64,000 bases of DNA from Eucriotettix oculatus (taxonomy: Eukaryota > Arthropoda > Insecta > Orthoptera > Tetrigidae). Made by a program: the position numbers and the translations under genes. The stretch spans positions 65,946,784 through 66,010,783 of the forward strand of contig CM067382.1 of the NCBI GenBank assembly GCA_034510155.1, given 5' to 3'. This document shows, piece after piece, positions 1 through 16,543 of this stretch (the first letter of the stretch is position 1; every line of letters begins with the position of its first letter). The notes beneath the pieces were generated by a model. It was not told the origin of the DNA, made no database searches, and saw nothing but the letters and a program-made list of their open reading frames with translations.

Positions 1-75
1 GGGATGTGCTAGTTATGAGGAAATGTAAAGGCTAGCGCAAGATAGGTCAGTCTTAGGGCTGAATACCACATGGTG
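1..75 (+). mobile_element. 3' terminal fragment of the FADD-type LINE, sense
   Basis: The stretch ending in a cttagggctgaataccaca phrase matches the ends of the sense copies at 42.4-42.7 kb and 58.3-58.5 kb. It is truncated by the window edge. Confidence 0.6.
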
Positions 76-689
76 AGTTCCGAAAATTAACTTCTTTTAA
101 AATATGACCGAAGGATAAAATAACTTTGGCTTCATAAATGACTGTCAGTTTGGTTTTGTAATTTTTCCGGCTTTTAAAAAATTATGCGCTATTATTTGCG
201 TATTATGTTACGTGTCGCGGAGTATTGGCAGCACTGACGTTCTCACAGTATCGTTAATATGCTACATAACTAACCTCGTAAATGTGTTGTGTTATCCAAT
301 TGAGAATTGTAAATAATCAACACTTGCGAAAATTTTGGTGAATTTAATGGAGTGCATTAACACACGTCACCTCAAGACTCACTCCGCAGCGAATCGACAC
401 AACAAACTAACCTGACCGAAACCAATGAAGTCAAATACCTTGCTTTTCCAATCACTCCATGACGACTCCCCAAAATGTAGCGGATACGGCGTTCCTCCGT
501 ATTTGAGGATTTCTAATTCCTTTTAGGGCGCCAGGTATTTTTCACAAAAAATACCAAAAGATGATTTTAATACTTTTAATTCCATGAGAAAAAATTATAT
601 CTGCATGGATGGCCGTGGTCATTCTCTCTCTCTCGTCGTCCCGCCGACACAACCTGCTCCTTCCACTACCCCATGACGACTCCCTCAGT

Positions 690-890
690 GTCTCGCCAGA
701 CTACATTGTTGGCCCGAGTTGCGTCAGTTCCTCAACAATTGACCTAAATTTATTTTCTTGAAGAGGATTTCCTCCAAACACCCCTGCCACAGGTAAATTA
801 TTCCACAGTCGTTGATGGTCCTATTTAGGAATGAGAATTTGCCAACATTTGTTTTTTGTTTTCTATATTTCACTTTGAATTGGTGATCCC
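690..890 (-). mobile_element. LINE reverse-transcriptase C-terminal fragment (NNLP type), antisense
   Basis: The reverse strand reads DHQRLWNNLPVAGVFGG and then KFRSIVEELTQLG. The WNNLP motif and its surroundings are typical of the end of Jockey/CR1-like non-LTR reverse transcriptases. A second copy lies at 10783-10975. Confidence 0.65.
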
Positions 891-1224
891 ATCATCTACC
901 TATATAGCTAATTCCCCAATCCATGGTTTTTGCCCCTCTATAAGCTTATGCAGTCTTGCTTTCTCACTCCTTTCTGACAATACCTCCCTCCCAACCTAGC
1001 TGTTTTACTTTTTCCTTCCTATGACCCCCTGTGGCCCTACTTGCCACAAAATTAGCAGCAGCCCCCCCTTTTTTTCTGAACTTTCTCTAATGATTCTATT
1101 TGATTAATTCTATAAGGATCCCAACAAGCCCCTGTGCCCCCTCATATTCCAAAATTGGTCTAACTAGAGATGATAAGTATGCCATCACCTCCTTTGTTTT
1201 TGAACTTCCCTTTTTTAAGTTCCT

Positions 1225-1605
1225 CATAATGAAATGTAAGGAATTCCAAGCTTTTCATATTGAAGCCTTTATCCAGGACTCCGTTCATGCCATTTATTAT
1301 GGTATGCAAGTCTTTTTCTGATTCCAATAATAGTTCAATATCGCCGGGAAGGCGCAGGGGTTTCTATTTATTCTCCTTTGCAGTATGATTTCTTTTCCAT
1401 ATTCTGTTTTAGCATTTTTTTTTGTCGCCTGTTGTGTGTATAAATTAAACAGCATTGGGGCGCGTGACAACAGACTGCAGCGTTCTTGTCTTGATTACGG
1501 CTTGCTTTTTTCTTCTTCTTGATCTTCTATTCTAATTACTGATGACTGTATTCTGTAGAGGTTATGTATAAGCCTTCTTTCTCGATATTATAAGCATGTT
1601 AATAT
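1225..1605 (-). mobile_element. Degenerate antisense FADD-type LINE fragment
   Basis: It aligns by eye with the better copies at 4.0-4.3 kb: the ccaggactccgttcatgcca phrase, a degraded catalytic block at about 1337, and the downstream attctaattactgatgactg phrase. Indels remove any long reading frame. Confidence 0.6.
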
Positions 1606-1743
1606 GAAAAATTAGAAAAGAGAATTTTTTTTTCAGATTTATGCCTAAAGTTCAGTCTCCCCGTGTTGGTGAATTTTTATTCTTTCCGAGCAGTTGAAAT
1701 GTTTTCATCTCTGCTGTTGCAGTATCTACCGGTTGTTGCAGAA

Positions 1744-7187
<5,444 letters not shown>

Positions 7188-7298
7188 TCATTTTTGTCCC
7201 TGAATGTCAAACTTTGAATCCACCGTTTCACACACAATCAGGGCCGGATTTTGATGAAAACAGACCCCATTTTTAAGTTTGTAAATTACATGAGAGAT

Positions 7299-7304
7299 AA
7301 TAAA
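7299..7304 (+). terminator. Poly(A) signal AATAAA of the aGPCR gene
   Basis: An AATAAA hexamer lies about 110 nt after the aGPCR stop codon, and the sequence turns AT-rich immediately after that stop. The spacing fits a short 3' UTR. Confidence 0.5.
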
Positions 7305-7500
7305 ACACATCATTACTCAAAGGAAGTGTAAATACTGCAAATGAAGCTCTGTAAAACATATAGTCAATTTTGTAGAAAAGATAAGAATGGGGAAAAATGT
7401 CAACCGGAAGCATTTCCACTTCCACATTAGGCTATAATTTTGAATTGGCAGGTGAGACCTAGCCTAGGTTTAGGGGAGTGAATCGGTCCTTGGACGTCGA

Positions 7501-7576
7501 CTCGGATTAGCTCAGTTGGTAGAGCACCCGCCCGGCTAGAAATCGGCAGGTCCCGGGTTTTAGTCCCTGGTCCGGT
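7501..7576 (+). pseudogene. tRNA-like sequence (degenerate tRNA or SINE head)
   Basis: A near-perfect box A (TAGCTCAGTTGGTAGAG at 7508-7524) forms a D arm. The T arm CCGGG/CCCTG closes a TTTTAGT loop, a decayed box B. The acceptor arms ctcggat and gtccggt pair with some G-U. The anticodon stem is disrupted, because cccgc faces gaaat, and extra bases lie before the T arm. A functional tRNA is therefore unlikely; a pseudogene or the pol III head of a SINE fits better. Confidence 0.6.
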
Positions 7577-7664
7577 AGACCATTTTTCCGTTCCTATCTT
7601 TCTACAAAATACATCATTACTGTGATATATATATATATCAATATGTTGTGATCGTCACTAACCT

Positions 7665-8020
7665 TCATAAAAAAAATGTGGCACGGATAATAAATTTGAG
7701 AAAAAAAAATGTCGAGGACACTTATTTGGACATTTATTCTTAACACCATATATATATATATATATATTTAACGACAACTAATCAAACAACACTCATATTT
7801 TTACAACGAAACTAATTCAAATAATGATAATCTTTGACTAAAAAAATGTGGCACGGATAATAAATTTGAAAAAAAAAGTCGAGGACACTTATTTGGACAT
7901 TTATTCTTAACACCATATAAATATATATATATAATATATATATAACGACAACTAATCAAACACAACACTCATATTTTTACAAAGAAACTAAATTCAAATA
8001 ATGATAATCTTTGACTACGA
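7665..8020. repeat. Tandem duplication of about 175 bp
   Basis: Two successive units begin near 7668 and 7841 with aatgtggcacggataataaa and continue through cttatttggacatttattc, an AT run and aataatgataatctttgac. They differ mainly in A-run and AT-run lengths, so the duplication is fairly recent. No coding content. Confidence 0.85.
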
Positions 8021-8204
8021 CAATAAAATACGCAATAAAAATTATTGTACTGTCTATGAAATTAAATTAAATATATTCAATACATTGATGACTTATTATC
8101 TAAATTCAAGTCAGATAAATTTATTTCTTAATAATTCGCATTTTAAATTTAAGTATGAATTATTATGAATTTTAAGTCTTAAATTAAACCAAAATAATGC
8201 GTAG

Positions 8205-9010
8205 AATTTCTCCTTATTTCTATTCCTTTCGCGCAACTCCTATCGTCCAAGTTTCGCACGCATTATAAAGCCACACTCCATACCAACATTACCTAATATT
8301 GACACTTATATTACCCGTAAGTAAATTCCTGTTTTTTTCCCCCTTGCTCGTGCTGTCCTTATCTAGTTATTACGCGCTTCCCCAAGTAGCAAAATTCCCA
8401 TTTTTCTTCCATCAAAATATCCATTTCAAATCTTATGAGCCTTTGTTATTATTCCACTGTTTCCCAAACTACACTCCATTACATTGGGTTTTCCCCCCTC
8501 TATTAATCGTCATATTGAACTCATTCTCCAGGACCACGTTTCTAAGTCTTCTTCTTGACTCCCCTAATACTACAATATCATGGTCAAAGCGTAGGGTTTT
8601 TTATTTCATCCCCTTGCAGTATGCCTTCCTTTTCCATATTCCGTTTTCAACTTTCCTCGTCGCCTGTTCTATATATATAAGTTAAACAGCATGAGGGGGC
8701 GACAGACTGCTGCATCATCCTTGTCTTACTCCTTTCCTGATTTCTCCTTTATTTTCTCGATCTTCTATTCTAATTAAAGCTGACTGCTTACTGTTGAGGT
8801 TATGTATAAGCTTCCTTCCCCCCCATATTTTATTCCAGTCCTCTTCTAATTCCTTGATAGTGCGTTCCAGTTCACGACGCTTTTGCTAACTCTACAAATG
8901 CCACGGACGTAGGTCACATTTTTTCTTATCATGACTTCTAAAATTAGCCGCAAAAGTCAATATTTCTTCCCCATGTCCCCTACATTCTTCCTAAAACTAA
9001 ACCGATCGTC
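8205..9010 (-). mobile_element. Antisense FADD-type LINE fragment
   Basis: It has the same block order as 3.3-4.3 kb: cgcacgcattataaagccac, then tattaatcgtcatattg, then a decayed FADD block at about 8575, then attctaattaaagctgactg. It also extends further (to about 9010) than most copies. Confidence 0.7.
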
Positions 9011-9027
9011 TCCTAATTCGGATTCTA

Positions 9028-9540
9028 TTTTTTTTTTGGTTAACAGGCTACATGAGGGTGATCCTGAAACAGGCAACTCTCCCCTTTAATAGCATAGGAA
9101 GGGAATTGAAAACAGGGGGGGGGATGCGGAAGGAAGAGCAAGGTAGCCAAGGAAGGGTTAACTAGGGGCCCCCGGGGGCTATGGTTTAAGGATCCTACCC
9201 TCGCGGTGTTTCACCTAAAGAGATGATGCAGGGAAAACCCTAGAAAACCTGCATCAGGTAGGTCGGGGGCATTGGGTACTATTCTCACGCCCTTCCCTGT
9301 GAATGACGGGAGACGAGTTTGCTGTGGGGACGCAGCATTCCCTTCTCCTCCGTGTCTCCACCAGTTTCAGGAGGCAGCTGGCCAACTGATCCAATGGGAT
9401 CAGCGTGGACAACTCTTGCCATATGCCCAAGGTCTTTGACCCCAGTCAGTTCATATACCTCCTAAAATAGGTGAAGGTGTCTCGGCATGTGAGAACTTTG
9501 ATAAAAAAAAAATACCCAGAGAGAGAGAGTGCAGGAGGCA
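9028..9540 (-). mobile_element. Family A SINE-like element, antisense, nearly complete
   Basis: It opens with poly(T) and ggttaacaggctacatgagg and ends near gcaggaggca, so the element's own poly(A) end faces left. It lacks the outermost 5' part (ctgcgggag) found in the copies at 25990 and 41289. Confidence 0.85.
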
Positions 9541-9589
9541 TTTGACGTCATATCCCCCCCCCCTATATACAATTTTCGTTATTATTTTT

Positions 9590-9766
9590 GCACGTGTGAG
9601 ATCCTAACCTAATTGTCCTGCGATGTCCCGCATCTATCAGCCACAGTCTTCTTCAGTATGGGTTTCAATTACGTTTCTACTAAAATCTTCTGGATTTATT
9701 CTCATAAAATATTATTAATTTCTGTCCATTGATGTATCTTATCTAAATCTGATTGAAGATCGATTT

Positions 9767-9812
<46 letters not shown>

Positions 9813-10075
9813 TCTATAATTTTGTAACCTTATGGAGTCGTCCGGCAAAAAAAAATTAAATTTTATAATCTATTCCCGTCGACATTAACAAAAGCCATGA
9901 ACATTATTGGCCCCGATTACAGTTCCCTGCGGTACACCGGATGTCATTTTTATACAGGATCGGACAGTGTTCGTCATTTACCCGGGCGATTGTTCTAAAA
10001 AAAAATTCCCTAATCCATTCAATTAAGCGATTAACTATTCCCGATTCCTTAAGTTTAGCTAAAAAAAAATATTAT
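9590..10075 (-). mobile_element. Antisense LINE reverse-transcriptase fragment (SGVPQG type)
   Basis: The reverse strand gives SGVPQGTVIGPIMF, a hallmark reverse-transcriptase block, with LKESGIVNRLIEWI before it and LQSDLDKIHQWTEINN after it. These are typical Jockey/CR1-like sequences. An (AT)n tract at 9771-9811 and A-runs interrupt it. It ends about 200 bp upstream of the LRR gene promoter. Confidence 0.75.
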
Positions 10076-10283
10076 TATTTGTGGGTGCACTACATTCTAT
10101 TCTTCCTCTCTATCATCAACGCCCAACAATGTCCGCAAGGTGACCCTGACACACCGTTGCTAATTGAAGAAGAAGAAGAAATTATCAGACCCAAGAACAA
10201 GGTTCTGCGTAATCGATCGAATTTAAACCCTTTACAGTGGAAAATAACACTATCTTATCACGTAGAAGTTGATAACGGAGCGG

Positions 10284-10317
10284 TATATAAATGTGACCGG
10301 CGCCTTTCATCTTCAGT
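10284..10317 (+). promoter_or_regulatory. TATA box plus arthropod initiator of the LRR membrane gene
   Basis: TATATAAA lies at 10284-10291 and TCAGT at 10313-10317. Taking the A at 10315 as +1 puts the TATA box at -31, the expected distance. An ATG at 10339 follows after a 24-nt leader and is at once followed by gtaagt. The combination is far more specific than either motif alone. Confidence 0.75.
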
Positions 10318-10338
10318 GCATACAACACAAACTTCAGC

Positions 10339-11348
10339 ATGGTAAGTCTGACGTCATCTGTCAATTTTTTACTTCCTCGGAACTCACCAGCAGCCTTATC
10401 ACATCAGTATAATTAAACCTACAAAAGATCACTTCAACTCTTTTTTTTTTGCTTAATTTGTTTTTTTTTTAATTATCACTTAGCAAAAACATTGTAACAA
10501 GTATTAATTCAGTTTTTTTCCGACTACAGTCGTCACGAATGTCTCTTAAAATAATGTATTGTATTTTATTTGCTAATAATCTCTACAATTGTGCGCAAGT
10601 CCCCCCCCTGGTGGCAGATACATAATTAAATATACATAATTATAAACTAAAGAAAGATGATAAACATGTTCTGTGGATGCCCTGAAAGAGAAACACTTCA
10701 CTTCACTTTAGGTTTTTTTTATATTCGGAAACACATTTATATTAAAAAAAATATCATCCACTTCACTTCACACCTTTTTTTCAGATTTGACCTAAATTTA
10801 TTTTTTCTTGAAGAGGATTTCCTTCCTCCTCCAAACACTCCTCCACCCCTGCCACACAGGTAAATTATTCCACAGTCGTCGTTGAATGGTCCCTATTTAG
10901 GAATGAGAATTTGCCAACATCTGTCCTTTTTTTTGTTTTTCTATATTTCACTTTGAATTGGTTCGAAACATACCCAAAAAAAAGATCAAGCCGTTTCTCT
11001 GTTGGTTAAAAATTCAACAAAAAAAACCTAAGATGAAGCCACCAAATAAAATACCATACAACTAATAGGGGGGGAAAAAAAGTTGAAGAGAATCAAGGAA
11101 ACACACACAAAGTTTTTAATTTACAAATAAAACAGTTGCCAGGTTCCACCAAATTTATGCAGATGTTGATGCAAATACTTATTTTGTACTTCTTAAACGG
11201 TGTAAACCTTTTTCTTATCTTATCACCTCAAAGGTGAGCTATGACAATTTATTTTAGCAGACAAAGGCATTATTTTATCAAATATACACTTGGGGGGGAG
11301 TGGGGCTTAGTTATTTAAGAAATTATTTGCGTTTTTTAAGGGATATAA

Positions 11349-11379
<31 letters not shown>

Positions 11380-14300
11380 CAAACAATTTCTTATTGGGTC
11401 CAGAGGATTATTTACAAATATATGTTTATTAAAGGAGATGATGATTGCTTTAAATTTCAAAGGGGTTTCTCAAAAAATTGCAGCAGAGATTTTACGTTCG
11501 TGACGAACTTGTTCCATCTTCTAGGAGATTCCGGACTTTTTTGCGTAGTTAATTTTTCCTTTCTTCCACTCTCATTCTTCTACCGTCTTCCAGGTCGGGT
11601 TGTTGTGTATTGCCCTAAGCAAGTCCGAAGTTCCCGCCTTCTTTCCCACTCTTCCTTACAGCTCCTTCTAGAGCAACGGTGCTCACCTCATCTTCTGCTC
11701 GCCTCCCTACTCATTGTTTTTCAACTCCCGATTGACAATGACTGATTTTTCGCCTTCTCACCTCTTCTATTTCCCCCTTTCTCTAAGGGTAAAAGGCCAC
11801 CCCACGCGTCATGTCTCAACCAACCTTATTATTTTCTTTCTTTCATATTTTGCCAAGCGCGGAATTTATGCGCTGACGAAAGAAATTCGCATTTTCGGGG
11901 GTTATTGTCCCGTGGCGTGCACAACAACTTTAAACGCTCCCCCCAGTTTGCAGGCAGGTACGGTTTTTAGGCGACAACTTGGGCGCCTCCTTAAATCAGG
12001 GAATCCCGCCTCTCAATATTCTTACTGAATTTAGATCGTTGAAAATGTATAGAATATGCGAATTAACTTTGAATTCTCTCTTATTAAGAAAAAAATTGTT
12101 GACTGTTTACTGTTTTGGCACACTTTCCGATTTTCATTTCGCGTGTTTAACGATGAATTTTTTTTTTCAAAACTGGCCAAGTTCGGTTCGGAAATTTACA
12201 AAACGTTTCAAAAAATCCTCAATATAATAATATGTCAACAGTGAAGTATTCCTATTGGTCGAAAGGGAACTTATTAATGTCACGGGATTAATGATAATCT
12301 AAAGCCGCCATACCTTTGATAATTCTTATCTCATTACTTAGAAATTGTTCTTTTGCGATCAAAGATGAAGAAACTTGTACCTTGGACGATTCCTCTTATC
12401 TGAAATGGGAGATTAGACTAACGTGAACTTTGGTTTTTCTTTTTTTGCAGACAAAGGAACAAAGATATTATTCACGTCAGCATGCAATCTTTGGCACTGC
12501 GTTTTTCTTTGTGATAAACAAAGATATGTGATGATGGAGATATTATCTCCCACATTGTGATAACATAATCTCACCATCGACTTAGGCTACAAAATAAATT
12601 ACCCCAGTGTAAAGATATACTCTTGTAGGATTATTTTATCCTATAAAATTATACAAACCGTTTGAAAGAAGTTATTCCTAACAAATTTAGTAACAGTTAA
12701 TTATTTTAATTTTTAATTGTAAAATAACACAGACCTTTTTAAAACTTTTCTATATCTTCTTTTCCTTTTCAAAACTTTTTCTCAGGATTAATAGTTTACA
12801 TTTTTTTCTGGCATTATTTGAAAAAATAAATAAATTAAATTTCCAACACGTCGGTGAGTACAATATTTTTTTTACGGTTACATTATGCGTAGATGCATGC
12901 AAACTGGCATTTTTAAATTTCTTTTTTAAAAATGTTATAATTAATTGGAAGGAAATAAATTCAGAAGACTTAATTTATTTTCTTATACACTTGTACACCT
13001 GAATGGGACACCATATAAAAGAACGAAACGTCGTGTAAAATTAAAAAGAAATGCGGCGGTCAAATATGTCAGCAAACAAATTTGATTGACATTTAGTTTA
13101 AAATAAATAATAAAAAATACGTTTCACCCATCTTTGAATTACATTGTGAGTAATTTGGTGGTCGCGGCCGGAGTAAGTTTTTATTATTGTCAGAAAATTG
13201 ATTTTTGAAACGTCATGCTTTACTTTCCGTATTAAATTATTTTGTGGTATTCACTGTTTTATGTGTTTATCCTTTATTCCCGTGTTTTTTTATTTATTTA
13301 GTTAAAAAAATACTTTTTACATTTTTAACAACTCACAAATTACAACTTTTTTAAAAAATTTGTTTAGTTACCAGAAGAAGTTCTCGAATATGGGAAGAAA
13401 CGTTGTATTTATAACAACTAAATGTTAATTTAATTTAATTTTTTTTGCTCACATATTCAGTCCTACGATAGCAGCGACCGCCAAAGGAACGTCTATATAT
13501 TTTTATTTTTTATTTGTATAATTAATTAATTGTCAGATTATTATTGATTTATTGAACTTCTTCTTCTTGTGTCGATTAAATACACTTTGTACGGAGACGT
13601 TCTGGAATTGCAGGAAGAATGTAAATTAGAAATTAATATCTCTGAAGCTCATATTAACCTCAAAATTCACAAATCGCAAACATGAAAACGTCTTTTTTTT
13701 ACCGCAGTGGAATAAATGTATTTGTTAAAAGGTGGACAAAAGCCGCGGATAAAAAAAGGACTGTAGACTGTAATGGAAAGTGAAAAATTAATAATTTTTT
13801 TTGGGGGGAGGGGTAACAGGCTACATGAGGGTGATCCTGAAACAGGCAACTCCCCTTTAATAGCATAGGAAGGGGGGGGATGCGGAAGGTAGAGCAAGGT
13901 AGCATAGCAAGGATTTGACTAGGGCCCCCGGGCTATGGTTTAAGGATCCGACCCTCATGGTGTTTCACCTAAAGAGATGATGCAGGGAAAACCCTAGAAA
14001 ACCTGCATCAGGTAGGTCGGGCAATTAACTTTCACCATCCCCTGTTCTATATATAAGTTAAGCAGCATTGGCGACAGACTACTACATCCTCCTTGTCTTA
14101 CTTCTTTCTTAATTTCTGCTTTCTTTTCTTGATATTCAATTCTAATTACTGCTGTGTGTAGAGGTTATGGTGGAAAAGTCTCCTTCCTCCCTATTTCATC
14201 CATGTGCTCTTACCTTACCTGACAAATATTTTTACTTAAATTTATGTAGGTATATATATATATATATATTTGGAGAGATATCTTATCATCACAGATATAA

Positions 14301-16173
14301 GATTCTGAGGTTTGCTTTCCAGTTTCTCCTTTATTCCGAAGTAACTAACAATCCACCAAAGACCTAACCTATTTAATAAAAGGAAATATTTTTGCAGAGA
14401 GAATATTTATTCTTCAGCTGGGTAATTAATTATATTTATGTGTCAAAATATTCATCCAATCTTCTCCTTTCTCTTATACTTTCATCCTCCATCCAGTGTA
14501 ATTGAAAATCCAAAGGCCTTAAATGACAAATATTTTTACCTAAATTTCTGTAGATATATACACATACATGTAGAGATGTTTTATTCATCAGACAGATAAC
14601 TGAGCGCCAAACTTTTGAGAAGTTTAAGGATCCTACCATCGCGGTGGTTCACCTTAAGAGATGATGCAGGGAAAACCCTAGAAAACCTGCATCAGGTAGG
14701 TCGGGGGGCATTGGGGTTACTATTCTCACGCCCTTCCTTACGAATGACGGGAGACGAGTTTGCTGTGTGGGGGACGCAGCAGCATTCCCTTCTCCGTGTC
14801 TCCACCAGTTTCAGGAGGCAGTTGGCCGACTGATCCAATGGGATCAGCGTGGACAACTCTTGCCATATGCCCAAGGTCTTTGACCCCAGTCAGTACATAT
14901 ACCTCCTAAAATAGGTGAAGGTGTCTCGGCATATTATGAGAACATTGATAAAAAAAATACCCAGAGAGAGTGCAGGAGGCATCCCCGACATGATCAGGTG
15001 GTAAGCCCCGCAGTCACACTCTGGGCTGAAGCGTCTACGAGAAAACAAACTCCCGCAGCGCCTCCCTTCAAAAATTAATCATAAATTTTGTGGGTTTATG
15101 GCATTTATTTGTGTTTACAGGTAAAAGAGAGGCATTACTTATTGAACCACATATTACGTATATTTTTAATTCGTATGTGTGTGTGTGTGTTTCAGAGCCT
15201 ACTCTTCCTAATTACGTTGTTCGAGGTCTTCCTTTTGCGTGGTGGATTGTCATCGGCGACCTGCAGAGAAACCGCGTCTTCATTCCGATGCCAAGATCTG
15301 ACTGAGCTACCCTCAAACGTCGGTTCGAACGTGAACCGCGTCGACGTCAGCTACAGCAGATTCACGGTCATCGACAACAAATTTTTCCGCCGATGGAACG
15401 AGGTCCGCGTCTTCCTGGCGGCTCACAGCAACATCACGACGGTGGAGAGAGGCGCCTTCAGGCCCTTGGTAAACCTGACCATGGTCGACCTGTCCTTCAA
15501 CCAGCTCAAGACCCTCCACTGGGGAGTCTTCGAGGACAACTACCGTCTGGACGTCGTCTACCTCCAGGGAAACCCTCTCGCCGTTCCCGCCGGATTGCCG
15601 ATTCTCCAGTCGCATTCCCTCAGCAAACTCCACGCAGGTCACACAAAAATTAACCACTTTACCGACACGTCCTTCAGCCTGATGACGAACGTCAGATACC
15701 TGAGTTTCGAAGGGAACGCCGTCGTCAAATTCCGTCACGACGCCATCAGGTCACTTCGCAAGTTGGAAAAGCTGATATTCGGGAAACCCGCCGACGCCGA
15801 CTGTTACCAGCAGACTGTGTTTCAGAGCCTGCAGAAAATTAAGGAACAAACTGACCTGACGGCGGAGATTTGTCCGTCAGAAGCGGCGACTCCAACCACG
15901 GTCGGCAGAAAAGGAGACGAGGCGAAGGACCTGATGCGAAACACAGCGTCCCTGGAGACACGTTCCTCAACAACAACAACGACGACGACGACGACGACAA
16001 CAACCGAAGAGAACTCTCCAGCGGCTGCAGGATATACATTAAGACTCGCTTATTATCTATGTGGAACTGCTTTTGGCCTCATTTTACTCTTACTTTTTTT
16101 ACTTACCGGTGTCCTGTGTTATAAAAAATTTTGGTCATACAAGCAGGTTTCTCTAGACGAACAGCAGGCATGA
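10339..16173 (+). CDS. Leucine-rich-repeat single-pass membrane protein (two-exon model)
   Basis: Model: exon 1 is 10339-10341 (the ATG only, followed by gtaagt). Exon 2 is 15196-16173, after the acceptor tgtgtttcag. Both junctions are phase 0 and give a 326-residue protein. Without exon 1 the large exon starts with a signal peptide lacking Met (SLLFLITLFEVFLL). An alternative start at 15175 would translate the GT-rich splice tract. After the signal come a Cys-bearing cap (TCRETASSFRC) and about five LRRs, such as LTMVDLSFNQLKTLHWGVF and VRYLSFEGNAVVKF. A Cys pair (DCYQ...EICPS), a Thr-rich stalk (STTTTTT) and one membrane helix (GLILLLLFLLTGVLC) follow, then a 16-19-residue tail ending DEQQA. 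It is probably a cell-surface adhesion or recognition protein; family name and ligand are unknown. Confidence 0.8.
10783..10975 (-). mobile_element. Antisense NNLP-type LINE fragment
   Basis: It shares the block running from tgacctaaattta through ggaatgagaatttgccaac to tttcactttgaattggt with 739-885, with small insertions. It is the same reverse-transcriptase C-terminal region. Confidence 0.65.
13370..13455 (+). repeat. Hairpin-motif repeat copy
   Basis: It reads ccagaagaag, a short spacer, gaagaaacgttgtatttata, then aactaaatgttaattt. It belongs to the dispersed family whose best stem copies are at 25125 and 33843. The stem is weak here. The stretch at 13495-13562 resembles the distal part of the 30-kb tandem units. 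Confidence 0.55.
13795..14021 (-). mobile_element. Family A fragment, antisense, fused to a LINE fragment
   Basis: It starts with poly(T) and ggggtaacaggctacatgag and stops after gcatcaggtaggtcgggc, where the sequence changes directly to LINE (aattaactttcacc). The same switch occurs at the same base at 39976/39977. Confidence 0.85.
14022..14185 (-). mobile_element. LINE fragment within the composite element
   Basis: It matches 39977-40150 almost base for base: cctgttctatatataagtta, gacagactactacatcc, and gaggttatggtgga. The same blocks occur in other antisense LINE copies at 4.2 and 8.7 kb. Confidence 0.75.
14186..14622. repeat. Repeat B, about one and a half units
   Basis: It carries tttggagagata, cttcagctgggtaattaatt and atgacaaatatttttaccta, and matches 36570-36995 over about 400 bp. 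It passes straight into family A sequence at 14623. Confidence 0.8.
14623..15066 (-). mobile_element. Family A fragment, antisense, 3' part missing
   Basis: It begins at tttaaggatcctacc, so the poly(A) half is absent, and runs to the element 5' end (actcccgcagcgcc). It ends about 130 bp before the LRR acceptor. It may be the remainder of the copy at 13795-14021, split by LINE and repeat B sequence. Confidence 0.8.
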
Positions 16174-16543
16174 GGAAGACATCTCTCGCTCTTCCGTCGA
16201 CCATCACGCAAAAGTAGAATCAGCTTCCATGACGTAGAACATCCCCCCGCAAAAGGAGACTTCTACGATCACTGCAGACTCTAACTACAGCCCCGAGTCA
16301 CGTCCGTAGCAGTAGGATTTCACTACATTGTTATCGACAAACCGCCGAGAAAGAAGCAGCGACCTCAACAACCGCTTTTGGTAAAGAAAAATTTTCACCA
16401 ATTTTTTTTTTTATATTTGGAATCATTTATCACGCCGAATCTTATATTTCCTTATACACCTTTAAACTGCATTGATCAGAAACATCTAATTATAAATAAG
16501 ACTTAAGCATTTTTTTGGGGGGAGTAGGGGGGGAGGGGGGAGG
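16174..16543. other. 3' flank of the LRR gene
   Basis: Probable 3' UTR and flank. No unambiguous AATAAA was found before the next repeat; the first copy I noticed is near 17885. Nothing else is recognisable. Confidence 0.4.

Larger units (their letters stand above)
76..1741. other. 5' flank of the aGPCR gene, mostly retroelement debris
   Basis: Apart from the LINE fragments listed separately I see no gene here. A short phrase, ccatgacgactccc, occurs twice (about 465 and 672). The last bases form the acceptor that precedes the aGPCR start, so part of this stretch is probably intron downstream of an unidentified 5' UTR exon. Confidence 0.5.
10342..15195 (+). other. LRR gene intron 1 with nested repeats
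   Basis: This 4.85-kb intron holds a LINE fragment (10783-10975), AT-rich unannotated sequence (10976-13369), a hairpin-motif repeat, and the composite family A / LINE / repeat B block at 13795-15066. The plus-strand open frames at 11.3-12.2 kb are low complexity and match nothing I recognise. Confidence 0.6.

Noticed and set aside
7501..7576. Functional tRNA gene
   Set aside because: The anticodon stem does not pair and the spacing before the T arm is wrong.
9941..10345. 134-codon frame ending at the LRR promoter
   Set aside because: It starts in an antisense LINE remnant, runs through A-runs, and spans the TATA box and the leader; the promoter and ATG|gtaagt reading explains the end better.
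15088..15195. N-terminal extension of the LRR protein from 15088
   Set aside because: It would translate the polypyrimidine/GT tract and the acceptor; the signal peptide begins right after the acceptor.
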